In this document: piece by piece, positions 15,086-24,635 of the stretch
Numbering within the stretch: the stretch's first letter is position 1
How the letters are laid out: each line of letters starts with the position of its first letter
Source of the DNA: Paenibacillus_AM sp052180255
Lineage (GTDB): Bacteria > Bacillota > Bacilli > Paenibacillales > NBRC-103111
NCBI RefSeq assembly: GCF_052180255.1
Contig: NZ_CP197466.1
Span: 2,976,001-3,040,000 of the forward strand
Direction of reading: 5' to 3'
Length of the DNA: 64,000 nucleotides
Position numbers and translations under genes: made by a program
Notes under the pieces: model-generated
What the model was told of the DNA's origin: nothing
Database searches by the model: none
What the model saw: the letters and a program-made list of their open reading frames with translations, nothing else

Positions 15086-15961
15086 TTATTTGAATCCCTT
15101 AATAAACTCCACCGCTTGGGCAATGTCTGCCTCTGCATTCTCACCAACTTCACGCTCAATTGTCAAGTATCCTTTGTAGCCAATCTCTTGTAATGCTGCA
15201 AAATAAGCTGGAAAGTCTACTTTACCTTGACCGAGCGGTACTTCTTTGAAAAATTCACCTGATGCAACCATCTTCGCAATTTTCTCATGATCCATGCCTT
15301 CGTAACCTAGGCTACCGTATACAGATCTTGGATCAACAGGCTGAATTTGCAGACCATCCTTCACATGTGTGTGAACGATATAATCTTTCAAAAGCTTCAC
15401 GCCTGCGACTGGATCATCACCAGTAACCATGACCATATTCGCCGGGTCAAAGTTTACAGATACACCTTTGGTACTCAGTGAATCTAAGAAGCTTTTCAAA
15501 TGCGATGCGCGCTCTGGACCAGTCTCCACTGCAAAATAGGCATTCATGCTATTCGCGTACACACCTAGCTCTTCACAAGCTTGCTGCATATTTGTGTATA
15601 TTTCGCCCTGATTATCTTCAGGAACGATACCGATATGTGTCGTGACGACATTCGTTCCAAGTTCTACGGCAAGGTCAAGAATCCGTTTGGACTTCTCGAT
15701 TTTCATCGGATTGACAGAATGATCTTGAAATCCATGACCACCAAGGTCCCCACATAAAGCAGCAATATCTAAACCTAGATCAGCAATATATTTCTTAAGC
15801 TCTGCACGATCTGTCGCAGATAAATTCGCTGGGTCCATTTCTCCTTGGACTGCATAAATTTGCACCCCATCTGCTCCGACTGATTTTGCACGTTGCAATC
15901 CAACACGCAGTGGAAGTCTGAAGCTATCTACAATAACACCAATTCGATTTGTTAATTGCAT
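15086..15961 (-). CDS. Sugar phosphate isomerase/epimerase (xylose-isomerase-like TIM barrel)
   Basis: A 291-residue AP-endonuclease-2-like TIM barrel. The divalent metal ligands expected for this fold are visible as FAVETGPE (Glu), VNFDPANM (Asp), VHTHVKDG (His) and LTIEREVG (Glu). Such enzymes interconvert ketoses, epimerise sugars or dehydrate inositol derivatives. It is the last gene of a three-gene operon (17944 to 15086) with an oxidoreductase and a second barrel enzyme. That set is common for oxidation and isomerisation of an unusual sugar or inositol. A GGAGG box supports the start. The substrate is not known. Confidence 0.85.
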   Translation of the reverse strand: MQLTNRIGVIVDSFRLPLRVGLQRAKSVGADGVQIYAVQGEMDPANLSATDRAELKKYIADLGLDIAALCGDLGGHGFQDHSVNPMKIEKSKRILDLAVELGTNVVTTHIGIVPEDNQGEIYTNMQQACEELGVYANSMNAYFAVETGPERASHLKSFLDSLSTKGVSVNFDPANMVMVTGDDPVAGVKLLKDYIVHTHVKDGLQIQPVDPRSVYGSLGYEGMDHEKIAKMVASGEFFKEVPLGQGKVDFPAYFAALQEIGYKGYLTIEREVGENAEADIAQAVEFIKGFK

Positions 15962-15981
15962 ACCGTCTACACCTCCTTATC

Positions 15982-17043
15982 TTATTCAAAAGTAATTTCG
16001 TGTCCCTTTTCAGCTGCTTCGTAAATACCACATAACATTTTCATCAATTCCACGCCATCTTCAACAGGTGCCAGTGTCTCTTGTTCTCCGAAGCAGCAAG
16101 AGATAAATGCTGAAATTTCACTGCGGAAAGCATGCACGAAATCAAAAGACAGATGGTCAATTTGTGGCTGAATGTTCAAGATCGTATCCAATTTCTCTGT
16201 GACTAATGAAAGCTCAGGCTCTAGCTCTGCGCCGCCTTTCGTCCCGAACAATTTAACAGAAAGTTCATCTTTCTTCGCATGAAGTGTAAATGAAACGTCC
16301 ACCATGAGGGAAGCCCCATTCTCAAAACGAAGCAGCGCATTCGCACAATCTTCAACTGTATTCTGATCGGCTGCATAATCAGCTGCTTTGTAAAAGGACA
16401 AATTCTTCACATTCGAACGATTGCCTAGACGATTGTAAACGTTACCGGAAATGGATTTGATCTTAGGTTTACCCATCAAGTACCAGCAAACATCGATAAT
16501 ATGAACGCCAATATCGATCAGTGGGCCACCACCAGAACGGCTGTGATCTGCGAACCATCCACCTGGATTACCTAAGCGACGCAATATTGAAGCTTTTGCA
16601 TAATAAATTTCGCCTAAATCTCCAGAATCAATAAACCCTTTAAGCAGATCTGTATTCGTTGCAAAACGTCTCACAAAACCGACTTGCAGCACTTTCCCAC
16701 TACGACGAACCGCTTCCTCCACACGCAGCGCTTCCTCTACCGTCTTACAGAGTGGCTTCTCGCATAAGACATGCTTACCCGCTTCAAGCGCAGCAATCGC
16801 GATCTCTGCGTGCGTGTTGTTCCATGTGCAGATGCTTACAGCTTCAATAGTTGGATCAGCGAGCAATTCAAGATAGTTCGTGTAAACCTTCTCTGCTCCG
16901 AACTGCTTCGCTTTAGAAGCAGCACGTTCCTCATTCAAATCACAAACCGCATAAATGGTAGCGCGTGGATCATGTTCATAAGCTTGAAAATGGACTTCCG
17001 AGATGGAGCCACAACCGATAACACCAATATGGATCATTGTCAT
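15982..17043 (-). CDS. Gfo/Idh/MocA-family NAD(P)-dependent oxidoreductase
   Basis: A 353-residue dehydrogenase. The N-terminal Rossmann fold begins IHIGVIGCGSISEVHFQAY, and the family signature CEKPLCKTVEEAL carries the conserved Lys of the EKP motif near residue 95. The C-terminal beta-sheet domain has SGGGPLIDIGVHIIDVCWYL with the catalytic Asp/His pair. Family members oxidise cyclic or aldose sugars such as inositols, glucose or amino sugars. It lies between two TIM-barrel isomerase genes in one operon. AAGGAG precedes the first ATG; an internal ATG two codons later is possible. Confidence 0.92.
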   Translation of the reverse strand: MTMIHIGVIGCGSISEVHFQAYEHDPRATIYAVCDLNEERAASKAKQFGAEKVYTNYLELLADPTIEAVSICTWNNTHAEIAIAALEAGKHVLCEKPLCKTVEEALRVEEAVRRSGKVLQVGFVRRFATNTDLLKGFIDSGDLGEIYYAKASILRRLGNPGGWFADHSRSGGGPLIDIGVHIIDVCWYLMGKPKIKSISGNVYNRLGNRSNVKNLSFYKAADYAADQNTVEDCANALLRFENGASLMVDVSFTLHAKKDELSVKLFGTKGGAELEPELSLVTEKLDTILNIQPQIDHLSFDFVHAFRSEISAFISCCFGEQETLAPVEDGVELMKMLCGIYEAAEKGHEITFE

Positions 17044-17080
17044 ATGAATAACTCCTTTTTATCGAATATGATTTTGCATC

Positions 17081-17944
17081 TTAAATTTCATTCCAAATGC
17101 GAAGTGCGTTCTCAATTCCTGCTTTCGATCCCCAACGGCAATCTTCCTTGCCTTCAAACTCTACTGAGAAATAACCGTCATAACCAGACTGCTTAATCGT
17201 TTGTAAAATGTTGCGCATGTCTAAATCACCCTGCCCAACTACTGCACCACGCAGATATTGACCCCCTGCCGAACGGAACCAACCATCGCCTGGGTCTTGC
17301 GCCGCAGGACGAATATAGAAGTCTTTCAAATGCACAATGGAAGCATAAGGTAGATTATTGGAAACGGATACAAGAGGATTTTCATCTACGCACAAAAAGT
17401 TACCTACATCGAGAGTCGTACGGAAGTTAGGACGATTCACGTGGTCGACTAAGGCGCGAACCCGATCACTTGCCTGTACATAGAAACCGTGATTTTCAAT
17501 TGAAGTCGTTATGCCGTACTGAGCTGCATAGTCAGCAACTTCACGACACGCTAGTGTCATACGGTCTAAATCCTGTATGTAATTCGTAAGTGTCGTCTCT
17601 GGAATAGGGCGACTTGCTACATCATGACGCATGAGTTTCGCGCCAAGACGATTCGCAATATCCACATGAGACTTTACACGTTCAATTTCTTGGTGCCACT
17701 TATCTTCATCTAATCCTACAAAATTTGCAGAGATGGCATAATTGGAAACTGCAATTCCTGCTTTACTCGCTTCTTGTTGAATCGTCTCTGCCAAACCCTC
17801 ATCCTGTACCAAATCAAAACCAAGCGGTACAATTTCGATGTGACATCCATCATTTTCTGCTACCCATTTGATACAATCCACAATGTTCATTGTTCCAGCA
17901 GTAAGTTCTCTGTATAAGCTGTACGAACTAAGACCAATCTTCAT
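17081..17944 (-). CDS. Sugar phosphate isomerase/epimerase (TIM barrel)
   Basis: A 287-residue xylose-isomerase-like TIM barrel and the first gene of the operon. Probable metal ligands are TSIENHGF (Glu), RTTLDVGNFL (Asp), IVHLKDFY (His) and FSVEFEG (Glu). It differs clearly from the second barrel enzyme at 15086, so the two probably catalyse different steps. An AGGAGG box precedes the ATG. The 188-base region upstream holds a terminator for the next operon, but I cannot name a promoter with confidence. No transporter is in the operon. Confidence 0.85.
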   Translation of the reverse strand: MKIGLSSYSLYRELTAGTMNIVDCIKWVAENDGCHIEIVPLGFDLVQDEGLAETIQQEASKAGIAVSNYAISANFVGLDEDKWHQEIERVKSHVDIANRLGAKLMRHDVASRPIPETTLTNYIQDLDRMTLACREVADYAAQYGITTSIENHGFYVQASDRVRALVDHVNRPNFRTTLDVGNFLCVDENPLVSVSNNLPYASIVHLKDFYIRPAAQDPGDGWFRSAGGQYLRGAVVGQGDLDMRNILQTIKQSGYDGYFSVEFEGKEDCRWGSKAGIENALRIWNEI

Positions 17945-18083
17945 TACACGTTCCTCCTGTAAATCCGAATTTTGTAGTATAAATGGCTATTTAATTCTTT
18001 CAACCTCACTTCTCAAGTTACCTGTTTCATATTAGATGTGTCAATGAAAAAACGAAACAAAACACGGAATTAAAAACTCACAT

Positions 18084-18121
18084 AAAAAGAGTGCCTCACA
18101 AATCGTGAATAGCACTCTTTT
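18084..18121 (-). terminator. Terminator of the EamA transporter gene
   Basis: AAAAAGAGTGC (18084-18094) pairs with GCACTCTTTT (18112-18121), with an inner TCAC/GTGA pairing. The tail on the minus strand is T-rich. Confidence 0.8.
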
Positions 18122-18132
18122 CCACATTACTT

Positions 18133-19116
18133 CTATTTAATATCTAGTGTACTGACCGACTCTTTCATTTGTGTTTGAGATCGCGGAGATTCCTTCTGTT
18201 TCTGCTTCGCTTCTCGATTGACAATAACAATCCCAGCCGCAACTAGGGCAAGCGCGATAAAAGCTGTATATCTTAATTGTTCATGCAATAGCAACGCCGA
18301 CAACATTACCCCGAATATAGGCATTAAGAACAAATACATCGACACTTTACCAACCTTGTTATATTTCATGACGCTGTTCCACAAGATAAAGCCTGCTGCG
18401 GACACGAAGGATAAGTAAGCCAACATGCCGATTGCTTTTGGTGTAAATGTAAAAGGTGCAAAACCCGCTTGAACACCACCCACCACAAGCAGTCCAAATC
18501 CTCCTAACAGCATTTGATAGGATGTCATATACATCAGCTCCATCTTTTGTGCGACGCCCTTAGACAACACATTACCTAACCCTCCCCATAACATGGCGAT
18601 CAATAAGAGAAGCGCTCCCCAACCGAAATCTGCTAAGATATCACCTTTTCCTAAGTTCACAACGAGCACTGCACCGAAACCAAGAATAATACCGACCATT
18701 TTGCGTGTATTTAAGCTGTCATTCTTGAACATAAAGTGTGCAACAATGATTTGGAAGAAAGAGGTTGTACCCGTAATAATTGAACCTTGGATACCGCTGG
18801 AAATGGAGATCCCCACGTACAAGAACAAATACTGCAAAAATGTCTGAGTCAGTGCAAGTTTCGTAATCCCGCCTAGAGTACCTTTTTGCGGCATGATGTT
18901 TTTACCTAGCAGCTTCATAATGATCATGATGATAAGTGCAGCTGCAATGAATCGATACCCTGCAAACACGAACTGATTGTATATGTCGTGAGAGCCAATA
19001 CCAAGCTCTACGTAAGATTTCTTGATAAAAGGAAATGAACTTCCCCACAAAAATGTTGCGCCTACTGCTGAACCTAATATCCCTAAAGGATGAGTGAAAA
19101 ATTGCTTGGCATTCAT
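18133..19116 (-). CDS. EamA/DMT-family transporter
   Basis: A 327-residue protein with ten membrane helices in two EamA repeats, each repeat starting with a Gly-rich, Pro-containing helix (GATFLWGSSFPFIKKSY and GALLLLIAMLWGGLGNV). The C-terminal tail is hydrophilic and unusually rich in Lys, Gln and Ser. DMT proteins of this type export or import metabolites such as amino acids; the substrate cannot be predicted here. AGGAGA lies upstream of the ATG. It is monocistronic, divergent to the feo operon and ends in its own terminator. Confidence 0.88.
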   Translation of the reverse strand: MNAKQFFTHPLGILGSAVGATFLWGSSFPFIKKSYVELGIGSHDIYNQFVFAGYRFIAAALIIMIIMKLLGKNIMPQKGTLGGITKLALTQTFLQYLFLYVGISISSGIQGSIITGTTSFFQIIVAHFMFKNDSLNTRKMVGIILGFGAVLVVNLGKGDILADFGWGALLLLIAMLWGGLGNVLSKGVAQKMELMYMTSYQMLLGGFGLLVVGGVQAGFAPFTFTPKAIGMLAYLSFVSAAGFILWNSVMKYNKVGKVSMYLFLMPIFGVMLSALLLHEQLRYTAFIALALVAAGIVIVNREAKQKQKESPRSQTQMKESVSTLDIK

Positions 19117-19217
19117 TTTTTCTATTGTCTCCTAATCTCATTTTGTGACCATTTATTCTAGCATGTTTTATCAGATTAAGTTATGAACTCTTTATGACAA
19201 TAGAAATGAGATTCTTC

Positions 19218-19274
19218 TTGCAAGAAAGGAACAATCATTCTATAATGATGTTCATGATAATGATTATCAATATC
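19218..19274 (+). promoter_or_regulatory. feo promoter and Fur box
   Basis: TTGCAA (19218-19223) and TATAAT (19241-19246) are 17 bases apart. GATAATGATTATCAATATC at 19256-19274 matches the classical 19-bp Fur box GATAATGATTATCATTATC at 18 of 19 positions and covers the start of transcription. Iron-loaded Fur should repress the operon. Confidence 0.92.
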
Positions 19275-19287
19275 GAGGTGCTATAAA

Positions 19288-19518
19288 ATGAAATTAATTG
19301 ATATTCCAGTTGGACATTCCGTACGAATTACGGATGTTACCACCTTAAATAACCTGGTAAAAAGACGTCTAATGGACTTAGGTATAATGGAAGGTGTTAT
19401 TATATCTCTAAAAAAAGCACTGCCTTTCGGCGGTCCTTGCACGATCGAATCAAACGGTCAATGGGTCGCTATTCGTCGCTCTGAAGCATGTCAAATTGCT
19501 GTCGAGGGTATATGTTAA
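19288..19518 (+). CDS. feoA: Ferrous iron transport protein FeoA
   Basis: A 76-residue SH3-like protein. MKLIDIPVGHSVRITDV, then RRLMDLGIMEGV and the closing IAIRRSEACQI-type strand (here VAIRRSEACQIAV) are standard FeoA. It is cytosolic and supports FeoB function. The feoB start codon overlaps its stop (ATGTTAA), so the two are translationally coupled. The operon is under a Fur box. Confidence 0.95.
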   Translation: MKLIDIPVGHSVRITDVTTLNNLVKRRLMDLGIMEGVIISLKKALPFGGPCTIESNGQWVAIRRSEACQIAVEGIC

Positions 19519-21515
19519 CAGTCGCGCTTGTCGGTAATCCGAATACAGGGAAAACTTCATTATTTAATACACTAACAGGTTCCTATGAATATATCGGAAA
19601 TTGGCCAGGTGTCACTGTCGAGAAAAAGGTAGGCGTGCTAAAAGCGAAAAAAGGTTCCTTAATTGACCTTCCAGGCGTTTATTCTTTAAACCCTCTATCT
19701 AAGGATGAAGGAATTACCTCGCAATTTTTGCTGGATGAGCCTTTTTCTACAATACTTAATGTTGTAGATGCATCGCAATTAGCACGAAATCTACAACTAA
19801 CTATTCAATTACTCGAACTTGGGAAACCAATGATAGTTGCACTCAATATGGTTGATGTGGCTGCTAATCGTGGACTCACCATTGATGTGGAAGCCTTACA
19901 AAGTGCTCTCCAAATTCCTGTATTGCCGGTGGTTGCTCGTTTAGGTAAGGGATGTTCGGAAATATTCGAATGTCTCTCCGATCAAAATGATTCGGCTCCG
20001 CCCTCCTCTTTCCAGCTTCACTATGGAATTTTGGAACAGGACATTACCCAAATTGTTGACCAATTACCTGACTCTGTTCGTAATAAACGCTGGATGGCGC
20101 TGCAATTCCTTGAAGGAAATGAAATTGTAAAAAATGCGCTAGAAGCTTATATCGAGACTACGATCCTGCAGCAGTCTGTTGAACAAGCCGCAAACAGAAT
20201 TATTGATAATCACGAGGCAAAATCACTACCACAGTTTATTCGAAACGTGCGCAGCCAATATATTGAATCGCTACTGAAGCAATGTACAACCAAGACGAAA
20301 CCAAAACGTTCCTTGCGTTCTGAGCAAATCGATACCATTGTTACGAATAAATTCTTGGGTATTCCTATTTTTATTTTGTTTATGTTCCTAACGTTTAAGC
20401 TCACTTTTGAGTGGATCGGTCAGCCTCTATCTGATTTGTTAGATACATTTTTCAATGGACCACTTAAAGATGGTATCGCAGCCGGGCTTACCGCAATTGG
20501 CGCATCTTCCTTCATCCATTCTCTTGTACTAGATGGTATATTAGCGGGTGTCGGTGGTGTACTTGTCTTTATACCGCAAATCTTCATGCTCTTCCTTATC
20601 ATCTCTTTTATCGAGGATTCGGGTTACATGGCGCGTATTGCCACAGTAATGGATAAACTCATGGAGCTGATTGGTCTTAACGGCAAAGCATTCATTCCAA
20701 TGATTATCGGTTTTGGCTGCAACGTTCCGGGTATCATGGCCGCACGAACGATTGAACAGCCCAAAGAACGTTTGTTGACAGTCATTTTAACACCGTTGAT
20801 GTCTTGTTCAGCACGTTTATCGGTATATAGTTTGTTTGTTGGTGTTTTTTTCAAAGAACATCAAGCCCTTATTGTCTTATCTCTTTATCTACTAGGTATC
20901 GTCGTCGCTCTTGTACTGGCTAAGCTGTTCTCGATGACAATTCTCAAACAGGAGCAATCGATGTTCGTTGTCGAACTTCCTCCTTACCGAATCCCGCAAT
21001 GGCGCACATTGTTCCGAAGTACATGGGAAAAAGGCAAAGGCTTTGTGAAGAAAGCAGGTACATTTATTTTCGGTGGCTCTGTGGTCATCTGGTTGCTCAG
21101 TTATGCCGGTCCTGGTGGACTGAATGTCGATATGAATGATAGCTTTCTAGCGATAATCGGTGGCTGGATTGCCCCGTTGTTTAGTCCAATTGGCTTTGGT
21201 ACTTGGCAAGCTGGTGCCGCTCTGATTACGGGTTTCCTAGCAAAAGAAGTTGTTGTCTCTACAATGAATATCATTTATCTAGCACCGGACACAGAAGCGC
21301 TTCAAGGTGTATTGGCGGGACACTTCACTCAACTTGAGGCCTACAGCTTCATCGCATTTATTCTTCTTTATATCCCTTGTCTAGCTACTGTCGGCGTCAT
21401 TCGTAAAGAAACTGGCTCTCTGAAATGGACTTGGTTCTCGATCATTTACGCATTAATCGTCGCTTATCTCATCTCACTTATCATTGTTGGAGTCGGACAT
21501 TTACTTGGAATGTGA
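19512..21515 (+). CDS. feoB: Ferrous iron transporter FeoB
   Basis: A 667-residue Fe(II) permease. The N-terminal G domain begins MLTVALVGNPNTGKTSLFN, with the P-loop at about residues 8-15, the G3 motif as IDLPGVYSL and the G4 motif as ALNMVD. The membrane domain starts near residue 275 and contains the two Gate motifs with conserved cysteines, GFGCNVPGIMAART and TPLMSCSARLSVY. The longer frame adds eight codons inside feoA without support; GAGGG at 19504-19508 and the coupled ATGTTAA favour 19512. Regulation is by the Fur box upstream of feoA. Confidence 0.96.
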   Translation: MLTVALVGNPNTGKTSLFNTLTGSYEYIGNWPGVTVEKKVGVLKAKKGSLIDLPGVYSLNPLSKDEGITSQFLLDEPFSTILNVVDASQLARNLQLTIQLLELGKPMIVALNMVDVAANRGLTIDVEALQSALQIPVLPVVARLGKGCSEIFECLSDQNDSAPPSSFQLHYGILEQDITQIVDQLPDSVRNKRWMALQFLEGNEIVKNALEAYIETTILQQSVEQAANRIIDNHEAKSLPQFIRNVRSQYIESLLKQCTTKTKPKRSLRSEQIDTIVTNKFLGIPIFILFMFLTFKLTFEWIGQPLSDLLDTFFNGPLKDGIAAGLTAIGASSFIHSLVLDGILAGVGGVLVFIPQIFMLFLIISFIEDSGYMARIATVMDKLMELIGLNGKAFIPMIIGFGCNVPGIMAARTIEQPKERLLTVILTPLMSCSARLSVYSLFVGVFFKEHQALIVLSLYLLGIVVALVLAKLFSMTILKQEQSMFVVELPPYRIPQWRTLFRSTWEKGKGFVKKAGTFIFGGSVVIWLLSYAGPGGLNVDMNDSFLAIIGGWIAPLFSPIGFGTWQAGAALITGFLAKEVVVSTMNIIYLAPDTEALQGVLAGHFTQLEAYSFIAFILLYIPCLATVGVIRKETGSLKWTWFSIIYALIVAYLISLIIVGVGHLLGM

Positions 21516-21532
21516 AGGGAAGTGATCGTTTC

Positions 21533-21706
21533 ATGACTGCGAGTATCATCATCGGTGCTGTTATTTTCGGCTATGCGGCATGGACATTGATTCAATTTTA
21601 CAAAAAAAGCAAAAAGGGTAAATGTGCCAGCTGCTCCATCTCCAAAACCTGCCAGTCGGGTTGCAGCATTGAAGTGAACCCCAATCAATCGAAAGGCTCT
21701 GCATAA
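21533..21706 (+). CDS. FeoB-associated Cys-rich membrane protein
   Basis: A 57-residue protein 17 bases behind feoB. One N-terminal helix (IIIGAVIFGYAAWTLIQFY) is followed by a basic stretch and KCASCSISKTCQSGC, four cysteines that could bind metal. This is the small FeoB-associated partner common in Bacillota. GAAGGGAAGTG precedes the ATG. The stop codon lies in the loop of the terminator hairpin formed by the first copy of the 63-bp repeat. Confidence 0.9.
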   Translation: MTASIIIGAVIFGYAAWTLIQFYKKSKKGKCASCSISKTCQSGCSIEVNPNQSKGSA

Positions 21707-21748
21707 TGCAGGGTCTTTTTTTATTTTCTCAAAAGCAATTGAATCATT
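21686..21748 (+). repeat. 63-bp direct repeat, left copy (contains a terminator)
   Basis: This stretch matches 30340-30402 at 59 of 63 positions without gaps. It starts at the 3' end of the Cys-rich gene and contains GGCTCTGCA..TGCAGGGTC followed by seven T residues, a working terminator for feo. The two copies bracket the 8.6 kb sugar transporter/two-component segment. Confidence 0.92.
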
Positions 21749-21920
21749 AAAGGTGTAAGTAGACGATTCGTTTTCAATGGACAAGCTCTTCGGTAGTCAA
21801 GAGGTGTATACGAAAGTAAAGACTAGTATATGGAATGAAGGCGCATTCATTTCTATACTAAGATTATGAAAGGAAGCAGCAACGTCTGCTACCTAATTTG
21901 AAACATGATGGAGGGGTACT

Positions 21921-23603
21921 ATGAGAAGAACAAGGAAAAGTCTTATCGTCTTTGCCTTAACCCTCAGCTTAGCGATAACGGCATGCAGCAATACAACGAA
22001 GGAAGCGGAGAAAAAACCGACCGATGCGACACCGGCACCGACAACAACAACGACACCGACTACGGCAAGTGAAAAGAGTGAAGTTGTAGAGGTTTCAACA
22101 GTTACGGCTAGTGATCAATATCTTAAATTTGATCCAGGCGAGAGTTTTGAGAAGAATGCGGTCTATGATGCGTATATGAAAGACATCGGCGTGAAGATCA
22201 CGAATAAATGGATATCCGCCGATGACGTTCAATTCAAGGAAAAATTGAAGATGTCCATCGCCTCCAATGATATTCCAGACTTCATGCGAGTCAATGCTAC
22301 ACAACTGAAAGAGTTGACCGAAGCGGATATGATTATGAATCTCAAGGATGTATACGACAAGTATGCAACGGATGAGACGAAGAAATTTTTGATGATGGAT
22401 GGCGGATTGCAGATGAAGACGGCCACTTTCGACAATAAGTTAATGGGGATTCCGAGTTCGTATAACCCGTACCAATACCAGTTTCTCTTTATTCGTACGG
22501 ACTGGTTGAAGAAATTGAACCTGCCGGAACCGAAGACGATGGCAGACCTATTGACGATCGCCGAGGCGTTCAAAACGAAAGACCCTGGCGGCACCGGGAA
22601 ACCGTATGGAATTGCAGTAAGTAAAGATCCATTTAATAGGGACACAGGTGTTACAGGACTAAGAGCATTCCTAAATAGTTACCATGCCTATGAGAATAAT
22701 TGGATGGAAGACGGAAAAGGTGGTTTGGTCAATAGTGACATCCAGCCTCAAGTGAAGGAAGCACTTAAGGGACTACAGGATATGTTCAAGAAAGGATTAA
22801 TTGATCCTGAGTTCGCTGTTAAAGACATTGAGAAAGAAGCAGAGCTCCTCTATAACAACAACATCGGTATTGTATACGGTGCGTCTTGGGTACCGGCTCA
22901 GCTCGTCAAAGGCGCTGTGAAGGACGGCAAAGTCGTACAAGAGTGGGGCGTATTCCCGATTCCATCAGTGGATAGCAATCCTGCACTATCGCAAATCGGA
23001 ATCGGTGTTGACGAATATTATGTCATCTCCAAGAAAGCAAAGCATCCGGAAGGCGTTATTAAATTACTGAACCACTGGATTGTGGTGGATAATCATCCGA
23101 CACCAGAACAAAAAGTGTATGAGTACGGTAAAGACTTGAAGGAAAAAGGCAACAACTACTGGCTTCTAAGCCCGCTTCGTGTGGGTAAACAAAAGGATAA
23201 TAACGGCGACATTCTGCCAAAAGCCATTGAAACCAAAAACACGAGCATTTTAGAAACAAAGGAACAAAAAACACGGTATGAGCGCGCTATGAAATATGTT
23301 GACGGCAGTGATAAAAACATGTGGTGGGAATACCTGATTTCGGGACCGAAAGGCGCATTTTCACATGTTCCGGCAATTCAGCAAAATAAACAGTACCTAC
23401 AAAATAAATTTTACGGTGCACCTACACCGACGATGGCGGAAAGACAAGAAATTCTGACCAAGAAGCGGGATGAAATATTCTTCAAAATTATCATGAATCA
23501 AGTATCCGTGGATGAATTCGATAAATTCGTAGAAGAATGGAAGAAGCTTGGCGGCGACAAAATGACCAAAGAAGTCAACGAATGGTACGCCACTCACAAA
23601 TAA
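21921..23603 (+). CDS. Sugar ABC transporter substrate-binding lipoprotein (LplA-like)
   Basis: A 560-residue extracellular binding protein. The lipoprotein signal ends LSLAITAC with the lipidated Cys22, followed by a Thr/Pro-rich linker (residues about 35-50) and a large family-1 solute-binding fold. Its length and the neighbouring permeases match the LplA/YtcQ group, which binds oligosaccharides, often plant polysaccharide fragments. GGAGGGG precedes the ATG. A hairpin with an eight-T tail lies between this gene and the permeases and would favour expression of the binding protein over the permeases. Confidence 0.9.
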   Translation: MRRTRKSLIVFALTLSLAITACSNTTKEAEKKPTDATPAPTTTTTPTTASEKSEVVEVSTVTASDQYLKFDPGESFEKNAVYDAYMKDIGVKITNKWISADDVQFKEKLKMSIASNDIPDFMRVNATQLKELTEADMIMNLKDVYDKYATDETKKFLMMDGGLQMKTATFDNKLMGIPSSYNPYQYQFLFIRTDWLKKLNLPEPKTMADLLTIAEAFKTKDPGGTGKPYGIAVSKDPFNRDTGVTGLRAFLNSYHAYENNWMEDGKGGLVNSDIQPQVKEALKGLQDMFKKGLIDPEFAVKDIEKEAELLYNNNIGIVYGASWVPAQLVKGAVKDGKVVQEWGVFPIPSVDSNPALSQIGIGVDEYYVISKKAKHPEGVIKLLNHWIVVDNHPTPEQKVYEYGKDLKEKGNNYWLLSPLRVGKQKDNNGDILPKAIETKNTSILETKEQKTRYERAMKYVDGSDKNMWWEYLISGPKGAFSHVPAIQQNKQYLQNKFYGAPTPTMAERQEILTKKRDEIFFKIIMNQVSVDEFDKFVEEWKKLGGDKMTKEVNEWYATHK

Positions 23604-23621
23604 TCGCAAAGCGGATCGATT

Positions 23622-23654
23622 GAGGGGTTGGACAAAACAATCCCTCTTTTTTTT
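23622..23654 (+). terminator. Intra-operon terminator between binding protein and permeases
   Basis: GAGGGGTTG (23622-23630) pairs with CAATCCCTC (23638-23646) and is followed by eight T residues. Partial read-through would give excess binding protein over membrane subunits. Confidence 0.75.
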
Positions 23655-23695
23655 AACCTAGTTCATATTTAATAGTCATACAGAGAGGTGAAGGC

Positions 23696-24601
23696 ATGAA
23701 GGGATTAATACGCAGGTGGAAGAAGGAGTGGCCGCTTCACTTAATGTTGCTGCCAGGTCTAACATTAGTCATCATTTTCAGTTATATCCCGATGGCCGGC
23801 ATTATGATGGCCTTTCAGAAATACGTTCCGAATAAAGGTCTGTTCGGCTCACCCTTTATTGGTCTCAAGAACTTTCAGTTATTGATCGAGTACCCTGATA
23901 TTGGCCGCATATTCTTCAATACAGTATACATTGCCGTGATGAAAATTGTGGCAGGTCTGTTCGTTCCGATCACGATTGCGATATTGCTGAATGAGCTTCG
24001 GAAAGAATGGGTCAAACGGACCTTCCAGACACTCGTTTACTTGCCTCACTTTCTATCATGGGTACTGTTAAGCGGAATTCTAGTCGATGTATTGTCTCCA
24101 TCCTCTGGTATTTTCAATCAAGTGTTGAATTTGTTCGGCATCAAGCCCATTTTTTTTCTAGGAGACAATGACTGGTTCCCTTATGTCATGGTCATTTCGG
24201 ATGTATGGAAGGAATTCGGATTCGGTACCATTGTCTATCTGGCAGCGCTCACCAGCATTAATCCGTCACTGTACGAAGCAGCGGAAATCGACGGTGCAGG
24301 ACGCTTCAAGCAGACGTTACATGTGACGCTGCCTGGGATGCTTCCCATCATCATTCTCATGTTTACGCTCAATATCGGTAATGTACTCAATGCCGGATTT
24401 GAGCAAATCTTCAACCTTTACAGTCCTCCGGTCTATGAAAGCGCGGATATTATCGACACCTTCGTATACCGCATGGGGATTCAGCAAGCACAGTTCGGTT
24501 TCGCTACGGCCGTAGGGCTGCTGAAATCCATCATATCTTTTATATTCATATCGATTTCCTATTTCTTAGCCTATCGATTAGCGAATTACCGCATTTTCTA
24601 A
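23696..24601 (+). CDS. Sugar ABC transporter permease (LplB-like)
   Basis: A 301-residue inner membrane permease with six helices. The cytoplasmic EAA loop that docks the ATPase reads EAAEIDGAGRFKQTLHVTLPGM near residue 200. The N-terminal part RWKKEWPLHLMLLPGL is typical of LplB/YteP. GAGAGGTGAAGG precedes the ATG. No ATPase gene is present in the segment; such transporters usually share an MsmX-type ATPase encoded elsewhere. Confidence 0.93.
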   Translation: MKGLIRRWKKEWPLHLMLLPGLTLVIIFSYIPMAGIMMAFQKYVPNKGLFGSPFIGLKNFQLLIEYPDIGRIFFNTVYIAVMKIVAGLFVPITIAILLNELRKEWVKRTFQTLVYLPHFLSWVLLSGILVDVLSPSSGIFNQVLNLFGIKPIFFLGDNDWFPYVMVISDVWKEFGFGTIVYLAALTSINPSLYEAAEIDGAGRFKQTLHVTLPGMLPIIILMFTLNIGNVLNAGFEQIFNLYSPPVYESADIIDTFVYRMGIQQAQFGFATAVGLLKSIISFIFISISYFLAYRLANYRIF

Positions 24602-24635
24602 TATGATCGGCGGTAATTCAGAAGGGAGATGCATC

